From contig PMLH01000073.1 of NCBI GenBank assembly GCA_003159055.1, forward strand, positions 1 to 5,331: a stretch of 5,331 bases of DNA. Reading direction: 5' to 3'. The stretch is from Myxococcales bacterium. GTDB lineage: Bacteria; Myxococcota; Polyangia; Fen-1088. The notes under the pieces are model-generated. The model was given only the letters and a program-made list of their open reading frames with translations, was not told the DNA's origin and ran no database searches. The position numbers and the translations under genes are program-made. Numbering within the stretch: position 1 is the stretch's first letter; each line of letters begins with the position of its first letter. Below are positions 1 through 5,331 of the stretch, piece by piece.

Positions 1-315
1 AAGAAGATGGCCGAGATCGAAGGCAAGATCGCTGTGATCAAGGTCGACCGCGACAAAATCGCAGGCGGCATCAAGCCCGACGTTCTCAAGCGTTATGGCG
101 CCATCCGTATGCGCCGAGGGTTGGCCATCACCACGGTTCGCAACGGAACCTGCCAGGGCTGCAACATGAATGTTCCCCCGCAGCTCTACAACGTCCTCCA
201 GCGTGGCGACACCATCGAGACCTGCCCATACTGCCATCGCATCGTCTATTGGGAAAACCTGATGAAGGACGAAACCGAGACAGCAGCGACCGCCGAGAAG
301 CCTGCTGCGTCCTAA
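1..315 (+). CDS. C4-type zinc-ribbon protein, C-terminal part (5' end outside window)
   Basis: The frame is open from the first base (Lys-Lys precede the Met at position 7) and ends in TAA at 313-315, so the Met at 7 is probably internal and the gene is cut by the window edge. Numbering from that Met, two CxxC pairs (C49/C52 and C73/C76) lie 20 residues apart with the sequence NGTCQGCNMNVPPQ between the start of the first knuckle and the middle, followed by CPYCHRIVYW. This is the hallmark of the C4 zinc-ribbon domain family (zf-RING_7/DUF164 type), whose members are usually about 230-250 residues with a long N-terminal coiled coil. The charged stretch at residues 1-36, ending in the KPDVLKRYGAIRMRR segment, fits the end of that coiled coil. 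The four cysteines are expected to bind one zinc ion. Family members are cytoplasmic and have been linked to nucleic-acid or protein binding, but the exact role is poorly defined. The tail after residue 84 is an acidic/Ala-rich extension without recognisable motif. An rnpB start follows about 85 bases downstream on the same strand. Confidence 0.9.
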   Translation, partial: KKMAEIEGKIAVIKVDRDKIAGGIKPDVLKRYGAIRMRRGLAITTVRNGTCQGCNMNVPPQLYNVLQRGDTIETCPYCHRIVYWENLMKDETETAATAEKPAAS

Positions 316-321
316 GTCTTA

Positions 322-355
322 GGGGGCCGCGCTGAGCAAAGCTCGGCGGCTCCCC
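322..355 (+). terminator. Hairpin after the zinc-ribbon gene, probable terminator
   Basis: GGGGG at 322-326 pairs with TCCCC at 351-355 (one G-T wobble). After a mismatch and a one-base bulge, CGCTGAGC at 330-337 pairs with GCTCGGCG at 341-348 around an AAA loop, again with one wobble. The stem begins 6 bases after the stop codon. No T-run follows (ATTCGTCACC), so it is not a textbook intrinsic terminator, but U-poor hairpins are common in GC-rich genomes. It would separate the zinc-ribbon transcript from rnpB. A smaller palindrome at 311-323 overlaps its base. Confidence 0.55.
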
Positions 356-386
356 ATTCGTCACCCCATTCACCTCTGCTTCGCGC

Positions 387-392
387 TATACT
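387..392 (+). promoter_or_regulatory. Possible -10 box of the rnpB promoter
   Basis: TATACT is close to the sigma-70 -10 consensus TATAAT and is the only AT-rich hexamer in an otherwise GC-rich gap. It would place the transcription start at about 398-401, near where the 5' strand of RNase P RNA helix P1 should begin. No convincing TTGACA-like -35 box is found at the usual 16-18 base spacing, so the call rests on the -10 match and its position. Confidence 0.4.
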
Positions 393-399
393 ACCTTCG

Positions 400-498
400 C
401 TTCCCGCTGGAGTTCGAAAGGTGGTCGCAGCGGCACTTTTGTGCCGTCGAGGAAAGTCCGGGCTCCGTTGGGCAGGGTGTTGGCTAACAGCCAGTCGG
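400..498 (+). ncRNA. rnpB: RNase P RNA (class A), 5' fragment only
   Basis: This is the start of the catalytic RNA of ribonuclease P, which matures tRNA 5' ends. P3 is a perfect 6-bp hairpin at 431-446 (CGGCAC/GTGCCG, TTTT loop). The conserved block GAGGAAAGTCCGGGCTCC at 449-466, containing the 5' strand of P4, matches the bacterial consensus base for base. It is followed by GGGCAGGGTG at 470-479 and a P8 hairpin with the typical TAAC loop at 480-494 (TTGGC TAACA GCCAG). The match ends at about 498, where P9 should begin. Everything after it is missing before the convergent gene ends at 575: the ACAGAAA-type block, the GGTAAGGGTGAAA-type block, P15-P17, and the 3' strands of P4, P2 and P1 (AGACAGAA..CCGGCTTA type). 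A full class A RNA is about 350-400 bases, so only about a quarter is present and this piece alone cannot be a working ribozyme. The 5' end is estimated from the -10 box and is uncertain by about 10 bases. Placement next to a zinc-ribbon gene suggests this is the native locus rather than a random fragment (inference). Confidence 0.88.
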
Positions 499-518
499 CA
501 GGGCTGTTCGCAGGGGGC

Positions 519-559
519 CCCGCCCGCCAAGGGCCTTCGCCTCGATCTCGGCGGACGGG
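519..559 (-). terminator. Hairpin beyond the giant lipoprotein gene, possible terminator
   Basis: Bases 550-559 and 519-528 form a 10-bp GC-rich stem. In the minus-strand RNA every pair is made, with one G-U wobble at 555/523; in the plus-strand RNA the same position is a C-A mismatch. The inner loop holds a further short stem (531-534 with 539-542). The hairpin begins 15 bases past the stop codon at 575. No U-run follows it, so intrinsic termination would be weak; it could instead stabilise the mRNA 3' end. It sits in the stretch where rnpB should have continued. Confidence 0.5.
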
Positions 560-574
560 ACACTTCGTTGGTGG

Positions 575-3500
575 TTAATGACGAACGACGTAAGTCACGC
601 CGCCGCGTACTTTCATGTCGCCCTTGTACACGACACGGAAACGATCAGCGGTGTTGACGATGCCCTCGCCGCTCTCGTAGCGCAGGCCCAGCTTGATCGT
701 GGTCGAGGCGGGCAGGCTCAGGCTGATGGTCTGATCTCCGCTGGCCACGCCGTACACAATTGTGGTGTCGAGCCCGAGCGATTGAGCTTTGCTAGCTTCG
801 TCGCTGCTAAGCGGTGCACACGCGACGAGTCCGCCCCACCCACTGAAGGTGGCCTGCTGCAGAATGGCGCCCGAACGAAGGCTGACGTCCTTGGCCATGA
901 CGGTTCCGACGTGTCGTTTGCCCGAGGGCAGCTGACCCAGAACTACGCCCGTATTGGGAGCGGCGATGGTTCCCACCAGCGCACCGTCGACGAACACGGT
1001 GTTCGTGCCCAGGTAAACGACCATCAGCCGACGGCCGCCAGCTGTTCCTTCGAGGATCGTCCCGCGCAGGAATGAGTTGCCCCGCACATAGATGATGACC
1101 GGCGCACCCGTGGCTTTCACCTCCAGCGTGCTCCCGGGCTCCATCTCCAGCGTTTCGAAGAAGTACGTGCCCGACGAGATGGTCAAGTGCGAGCTCGACT
1201 TCAGCGCGACCCGGCCGTAGGGACCGGGCGCGCGTACTGCCGTGATGCCCGGCTCAAGCGCGATGTCGCCATTCGAACTGGCGGGCCATGTGATGACCCA
1301 GCCCGGCCCACTGTTGGCCGTGAGGTTCTTGACGATGCTCTTGCCGCCGGTGACGCTAGCACCAGCCTGCATGCTGATCGCAGGTGCAGTGACCGAACCG
1401 TGAACGACGGAGTACGAATTCAGCGTTACCGGGGCCAAGCTGACGACCGTGCCCCCCTCGGCGCGGGCACCGAGCATTGTCTCGACTGTACCGGCGTTGG
1501 TGAGCAAGCCGTAGCTGGTGCCGTCACTGGCGAAGACGCGCGCGCCATCCTCGACACGCAGATCGCCCTGCGCAGCGGCCACCACCGAGGTCTCGGTCGA
1601 GCCCGTCGGTAGCTTGATTTGAATGGGCGTCGTGCTTTGCTGCGCCGTTTGCACCTGGCAAGCGGGTGGCAGCCCCTGGACCGTCGTCGACCAGCCGGTC
1701 GGCAGAAGGAACGATAGCCGTCCCGAGTACTGCTGCGAGCGGTCGAACACGATGTCGCGGGTGACGGTCGTCGTGTCGTAGTTGGGCACGTTGACGTACG
1801 CAATACCGGTGTACGACGAAGTTCGCGGCCGATCATCGGGCGCCCCCGGGCAGGGAAGGCCACCACCACCCTGAGCGCCGCCAGTGCCGGTCGGCGCCGA
1901 ACCGCCGCTTGGTGGATTGATGATGGCTAGGTTACGCTGGGCGATGAGCGGGCTCGCGGGCACGATCTCGTCGAGGCGTGTCTTGCTGCGGATGTCGTCT
2001 GGTAGCGGCGTATCCGCCGACTCGATGAATGTGACCGCGCACGAGTGATCAGCAGCCGTTGCGGGCACGTTCCACGGGAACTTGGCGACGGCCGGCACGT
2101 CCGGATCGACGTACGGCAACGTCGTGCAGCCGATGAGACTCAGCTTCGATGAGGCATTGAGCACGCCGCAGTTTACCGATCCCTTGGGCAGCGTGTTGGT
2201 CCAGAAGTCCGCAGGCAAGGGCGGCAGCTCCAGTGTGGCATCGGCAAAGAACGTCGCCACGCGCACGTTGCCGATCGGCGCGATGCCGCGATTCGTGACC
2301 TCAGCGTAGACGTTCGCCAGTTTTCCTCGCTGGGCATTGTCATCCATCATCGTGCCCACCGGGCAGTCGCTCGCCTCGATCGGGCACGAATCGAACTCGA
2401 CCGAGTCCGCCGTGTCGATCTTGTTCTTGTAGGCCCGTGCCGACGGTACATCGACGCGAATGTCCGGGCTCTCCCACCAGTAGACTGGCCCACCCGCGGT
2501 GTAGCGTCCGGCGTGCGCCGAATCCTTCACCGTGTGTTCGGGATCCGGAAGCCCCCCAGCCGGATACGCGTCGCCGTGATCGAACACATGGTCGCGAACG
2601 ATCAGTTGCGCTCCTGCGCACCCGGTACCTAAGTCCAGGTTGCGGCGGTAGGCACCATAGCCAAACGTGCCGATGACCAACTCGTTGGTCGCCTGATTCA
2701 GCCGGATATCGTTGACGTCCACTCCGTTTGGCAGGCCCTCGTCGAAGGGTTGCCAGTCGATGCGCGTGCCATTGATCGTGCCTTTGAACACGCCATGCTG
2801 GTGAGCAGCATAGACAACGTTCGTGTCGTTGGGGTCGAACGCCAGGTTGGTGAACGCGCCACTCGGGGCCGACTTGGGGCTGGCGCAGGGGCCGCCAGTT
2901 CCGCCGTCGTCCGAAGCGCCGGAATAGCCGCCGTTGGTGAGCGCAGACCAGTTTGCGCCGCCATCCGTGGAAATAAAGATCGAGCCGCACAGGCCTGTCC
3001 AGTTGGTGCGAGCAATGGCGACAGCCCGATCGGCATTGGTCGGATCGACGGCCACAGCTGGAGTCGCGCTTACCGCGAGGCCCTGGCCAATTAGCCAGCT
3101 GACGCCGCCGTCGTGCGACACCACGATGCCCGTCGTCCGCGCCGCGCCCCCGTCGTCAGCCGGCGTACCGCGCGAGGTGGCCGCAACGTAGTAGTTGCGC
3201 TTGCCGGAGCCGTTGGCGGTGCGGGAAACCCAAATCGCTCGCCGGGTCAGTCCACCCCAATCAGGCAGGGCACCAATCGTGTACCCAGGTGGGAAGGACA
3301 AGGACGCCCAGTTCTTGCCGTCGATCGAATGAAGGACATCGTAGTCGCCCGACCCTGTCTTCACGCCCGTGGCGAGTGTGTCGTAGGCCTTGACCGGATC
3401 CGGGGCTACGGGCGGATGGATACTCTCGCCCGCGGGCAGAACCCAGCGCCCATCTGCCCCAGAAATGGAGTCCATGGCAATGTTCAAGTACGCGATCGGC

Positions 3501-5331
3501 TGTACCCACTCGCGCAAAGCCACTGCCGTCTGCTCGGAGGTGAACAAGCGCAGGTTTTCGACCGCATCCACGTCGTGGTAAGTGCCGTCGTTGTCTTCCG
3601 CTGGGTACCAGCCACGGCGGCCGAACGTGAACCACGTGCCGTTATCTTGGAAGGCACCGGTGGCCATGGTCGCCGTCGCATCCTGCGTGGACAGGTAATA
3701 GAATTCGGTGGTGGTCATGCCGTGCGAAATGGCTTCCCAGTGCCAGGTCGAATTGGCATTGACCTGCCGGTACACGCCGCCGTCCGTGCCCACAATCACG
3801 CGTCCGGCATTGTTGGGATCCCAGAGCAGGGCGTGTTGATCGTTGTGGATGCCCATCGGATAGGTCGTGTCCGCGCTTCCCGAAATGGACGACCAGCTCG
3901 TGCCACCGTTGGTCGACTCCCACAGTCCGACTGCGGGCACGATAACGTGGTCAGCATTGACCGGATCGATGGCGACATAGCTCGTCAGATACCAGTTGTA
4001 GCTGACTGAGATGCTGGCGCTGCTGATGTCTGACCATGCTGTACTGCCATCTGGAGCTTCTCCAGCGGTGGTGGTGCGATAGATACCGGCGTTGGCCCCA
4101 TGGTCCACTTTGAGGTATAGGATGTTCAAATTGCTCGGCGCCAGCGCGATTGCAGTGCGGCCACCGGCCTGGGTCACGCCGCTGTCGGCTCGCACCCAGG
4201 TGCCGGCAGTGCCTTTCTTCCAGACCTTGCCACCCGCTTGCGTAGCGTACACGGTCTCGGGGCTCGTCGACTCATCGATGGCCACGCTGTAGACCCCGCC
4301 TGCGGCGATCGACGTGTCTTTGCTGAACGTCCACGTCGTGCCGGACTTGGTGCCCACGTGAAGGCCCGCCGAACTCGCAACGTACACCTTGGTGCCGCCT
4401 GCCAGGAACTTGATCTGGTTCACGAAGCTGTTGGGCAACGCGAGAATTTGCGACCACGACGTATCATCGCCGTTGGTCTGCGAAAGGAACACGCCATCAC
4501 CGGTGCCGCTGTTGTAGTTCGGATCTCCGCCCGCGGCCATGACCTCACTGCCCAGCGTGGGATTGACCGCGACCGCACCGACCTTGCCTGTCCACCACGA
4601 ATCCGACACCCGCTCCCAGCGCCGGCCGCCGTCGCTGGTCCGCCACAATCCGCCCACCGTAGCCGCAAAGATGCGGTTGCTGTTGCTTTTATCCATGGCT
4701 AGGTCGAGCACACGACCGGGAACGTTCGTGGGACCGATGTGCGTCCACGCGCATTTGCCGAGCGCACCGCCGGAGCCCGAGCCGCTGCCGCCTCCCGGAC
4801 CGGTCTGCGCGCCCTGGCAGTAGCAGAGCGATCCTTGCCAATGAAGCGTGCCGGTGGGGCAGTACTCATTGCCCGACGCCGCTGACGGTGCCGCGAGTAC
4901 GGGCGAAGCAATTGTAATAATCGTCCCCGTGCTACACGGCGGATAGCACATATTGCCGGCGCACACATTGGGGCTTGCGCAAAGGCCGCCGCACGGCTTG
5001 GTGGGATCTGCGTGCAGCGTCGGCTGCCAGGATTGCTCCAGATCCGAGCGAAGTCGCTCAAGCTGCTGTTGCCCGTCGGCCCAGCTGTCGTAGGTCATCC
5101 CACCGACGGCAGGATCGGTGCGCGGCGCTTGGTAGTAGACCGAGTAGCGATTCTGGTCGGCCCCCTCGACCTCGCCGCCGCAATCGTCTTCTTCGGCTGC
5201 CGCGAGCATGTGACTCGTGGTCTCGTGTGATGGGTTCTCTGCGCTGGTGGCGCTACTAGGTTGCGCTGGCTCGTGCATTGGCTGCCCAGGGCTGCAGCTC
5301 GCCAGTGTCAAGGCAATGGTAATGGTTGTGG
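575..5331 (-). CDS. Giant envelope lipoprotein with Asp-box beta-propeller and beta-helix-like C-terminus (N-terminus outside window)
   Basis: The minus-strand frame is open from the right edge to TAA at 575-577. The first possible start inside the window is TTG at 5309-5311, but the codons before it (TTITIA) continue a hydrophobic signal peptide, so the true start lies upstream. Numbering from that TTG: lipobox LASC with lipidated Cys6; acidic/low-complexity linker 7-105; Cys-rich segment 107-165 (eight Cys, CGGLCASPNVC..); Gly/Ser linker 171-182; beta-propeller region about 187-895; CARDB-like Ig segment about 900-1125; Gly-rich linker 1134-1151; beta-rich region 1160-1578. The propeller shows five Asp-boxes, S/T-x-D/N-G-x-x-W type (226-232, 466-473, 662-668, 732-739, 781-788). 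It also carries the signature of large Vps10/GH74-like propellers: HNDQH (489-493), GTDGGVY (508-514), QDNGT (555-559). The sialidase FRIP motif and Arg triad were not seen, so sialidase activity is not supported. Residues about 1370-1490 resemble DUF7305-type beta-helix modules of myxobacterial surface proteins (from memory). Likely role: anchored surface binding or adhesion protein; substrate unknown. No promoter or RBS is visible because the start is outside. Confidence 0.9.
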   Translation of the reverse strand, partial: TTITIALTLASCSPGQPMHEPAQPSSATSAENPSHETTSHMLAAAEEDDCGGEVEGADQNRYSVYYQAPRTDPAVGGMTYDSWADGQQQLERLRSDLEQSWQPTLHADPTKPCGGLCASPNVCAGNMCYPPCSTGTIITIASPVLAAPSAASGNEYCPTGTLHWQGSLCYCQGAQTGPGGGSGSGSGGALGKCAWTHIGPTNVPGRVLDLAMDKSNSNRIFAATVGGLWRTSDGGRRWERVSDSWWTGKVGAVAVNPTLGSEVMAAGGDPNYNSGTGDGVFLSQTNGDDTSWSQILALPNSFVNQIKFLAGGTKVYVASSAGLHVGTKSGTTWTFSKDTSIAAGGVYSVAIDESTSPETVYATQAGGKVWKKGTAGTWVRADSGVTQAGGRTAIALAPSNLNILYLKVDHGANAGIYRTTTAGEAPDGSTAWSDISSASISVSYNWYLTSYVAIDPVNADHVIVPAVGLWESTNGGTSWSSISGSADTTYPMGIHNDQHALLWDPNNAGRVIVGTDGGVYRQVNANSTWHWEAISHGMTTTEFYYLSTQDATATMATGAFQDNGTWFTFGRRGWYPAEDNDGTYHDVDAVENLRLFTSEQTAVALREWVQPIAYLNIAMDSISGADGRWVLPAGESIHPPVAPDPVKAYDTLATGVKTGSGDYDVLHSIDGKNWASLSFPPGYTIGALPDWGGLTRRAIWVSRTANGSGKRNYYVAATSRGTPADDGGAARTTGIVVSHDGGVSWLIGQGLAVSATPAVAVDPTNADRAVAIARTNWTGLCGSIFISTDGGANWSALTNGGYSGASDDGGTGGPCASPKSAPSGAFTNLAFDPNDTNVVYAAHQHGVFKGTINGTRIDWQPFDEGLPNGVDVNDIRLNQATNELVIGTFGYGAYRRNLDLGTGCAGAQLIVRDHVFDHGDAYPAGGLPDPEHTVKDSAHAGRYTAGGPVYWWESPDIRVDVPSARAYKNKIDTADSVEFDSCPIEASDCPVGTMMDDNAQRGKLANVYAEVTNRGIAPIGNVRVATFFADATLELPPLPADFWTNTLPKGSVNCGVLNASSKLSLIGCTTLPYVDPDVPAVAKFPWNVPATAADHSCAVTFIESADTPLPDDIRSKTRLDEIVPASPLIAQRNLAIINPPSGGSAPTGTGGAQGGGGLPCPGAPDDRPRTSSYTGIAYVNVPNYDTTTVTRDIVFDRSQQYSGRLSFLLPTGWSTTVQGLPPACQVQTAQQSTTPIQIKLPTGSTETSVVAAAQGDLRVEDGARVFASDGTSYGLLTNAGTVETMLGARAEGGTVVSLAPVTLNSYSVVHGSVTAPAISMQAGASVTGGKSIVKNLTANSGPGWVITWPASSNGDIALEPGITAVRAPGPYGRVALKSSSHLTISSGTYFFETLEMEPGSTLEVKATGAPVIIYVRGNSFLRGTILEGTAGGRRLMVVYLGTNTVFVDGALVGTIAAPNTGVVLGQLPSGKRHVGTVMAKDVSLRSGAILQQATFSGWGGLVACAPLSSDEASKAQSLGLDTTIVYGVASGDQTISLSLPASTTIKLGLRYESGEGIVNTADRFRVVYKGDMKVRGGVTYVVRH
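842..1564 (-). other. C-terminal beta-helix-like region of the giant lipoprotein
   Basis: This covers residues about 1250-1490. Short alternating beta strands are separated by Gly/Ser/Asn turns, including GTYFFETLEMEPGSTLEV, APVIIYVRG, LMVVYLGTNTVFVDGALVGT, IAAPNTGVVLG and HVGTVMAKDVSLRSGAIL. This pattern (a GTY-[FY]-F strand, an EPG turn, an IYV-G strand, an AP(N) strand, then a (A)KD(V/I) strand with GA) resembles DUF7305-type modules seen in myxobacterial surface and pilin-like proteins. The family name is recalled, not searched. A further small beta-rich unit (residues 1500-1578) ends the protein. Confidence 0.45.
2627..4753 (-). other. Asp-box beta-propeller region of the giant lipoprotein
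   Basis: This covers residues about 187-895 of the lipoprotein. It opens with WTHIGPTNVPGRVLDLA and the first Asp-box TSDGGRRW, a common start of Vps10/sortilin- or GH74-like propellers. Strand-turn-strand units of the form 'hydrophobic strand, DP.N...V.VA, G.....S.DGG..W' recur. The conserved motif set HNDQH, GTDGGVY and QDNGT lies mid-region. About 700 residues is enough for one large or two tandem propellers; the exact blade count cannot be fixed by eye. Cys775 and Cys809 could form a disulfide around the SGASDDGGTGGP insert (inference). Confidence 0.7.
5294..5329 (-). other. Lipoprotein signal peptide (partial) and lipobox
   Basis: Read on the minus strand, this encodes TTITIALTLASC, a hydrophobic core ending in the lipobox Leu-Ala-Ser-Cys. 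Signal peptidase II would cut before the Cys (codon 5294-5296), which becomes lipidated. The residue after it is Ser, not Asp, so the inner-membrane retention rule known from enterobacteria would not apply and outer-membrane sorting is possible. The positively charged n-region and start codon lie beyond the right edge. Confidence 0.75.

Noticed and set aside
628..645. CACGACACGGAAACG as a possible continuation of the RNase P RNA (ACAGAAA-like block)
   Set aside because: The match is weak, the flanking helices P10/P11 cannot be drawn, and the bases encode an ordinary beta strand of the lipoprotein.
578..1075. A 165-codon plus-strand frame downstream of the rnpB fragment
   Set aside because: It is a shadow of the lipoprotein C-terminus; no family features, no convincing ribosome binding site.
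3113..4009. A 298-codon open frame on the plus strand opposite the lipoprotein gene
   Set aside because: Its product is rich in Arg/Gly/Ala/Val with no domain-like pattern, and it lies wholly antisense to a continuous, domain-bearing gene. Long antisense frames are expected in GC-rich DNA.
2627..4753. Sialidase (neuraminidase) function suggested by the Asp-boxes
   Set aside because: Asp-boxes are structural and shared by many propellers. The FRIP motif, Arg triad and Tyr/Glu pair of sialidases were not found, and the other motifs fit Vps10/GH74-like propellers better.
5309..5311. TTG as the real start codon of the lipoprotein
   Set aside because: Only five residues would precede the lipobox Cys, too short for a signal peptide, and the upstream codons continue a hydrophobic core. 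The start is outside the window.
1..5331. CRISPR arrays, tRNA genes, insertion sequences or transposases
   Set aside because: No spaced direct repeats, no tRNA cloverleaf with a TTCGAATC-type arm in proper context (the GTTCGAAAG at 412-420 has no accompanying stems), and no transposase or integrase motifs were seen.

Overview
The window is GC-rich bacterial DNA with three main elements. The likely source is a myxobacterium-like member of Myxococcota, or a related deltaproteobacterial lineage. This rests on a very large secreted lipoprotein with a Cys-rich 'CGGLC..' stretch, Gly/Ser-rich linkers, Asp-box propeller repeats and a beta-rich C-terminus, plus a C4 zinc-ribbon gene placed just upstream of rnpB. 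The assignment is inference from style and content; there is no phylogenetic marker of sufficient length.

Layout. Positions 1-315 (+) hold the 3' end of a C4-type zinc-ribbon protein gene that starts before the window. A strong hairpin (322-355) follows its stop. A -10-like box at 387-392 then precedes an unmistakable start of bacterial class A RNase P RNA (rnpB, about 400-498, +), with P3, the first universally conserved block leading into P4, and P8. The resemblance stops at about position 498. None of the remaining RNase P RNA core is present, and the next gene arrives convergently at 575. Positions 499-574 contain a short UUCG-loop hairpin and a longer hairpin that pairs fully only in the minus-strand transcript.

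Positions 575-5331 (-) are one continuous coding region for a giant lipoprotein of at least 1584 residues, whose first codons lie beyond the right edge. It reads as: lipoprotein signal with lipobox LASC, acidic/low-complexity linker, Cys-rich segment, Gly/Ser linker, a long Asp-box (Vps10/sortilin or GH74-like) beta-propeller region, a CARDB-like Ig-type segment, a second Gly-rich linker, and a C-terminal beta-helix-like region. It is probably tethered to the cell envelope and exposed outside the cytoplasm; no enzymatic activity can be assigned.

The two protein genes show no functional link. The most notable point is the broken rnpB. RNase P RNA is essential in nearly all bacteria, so either this is a remnant or rearrangement breakpoint with an intact copy elsewhere, or the gene is split with its 3' part elsewhere, or the contig is chimeric at about position 500. 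No tRNA, CRISPR array, insertion sequence or transposase gene was seen.
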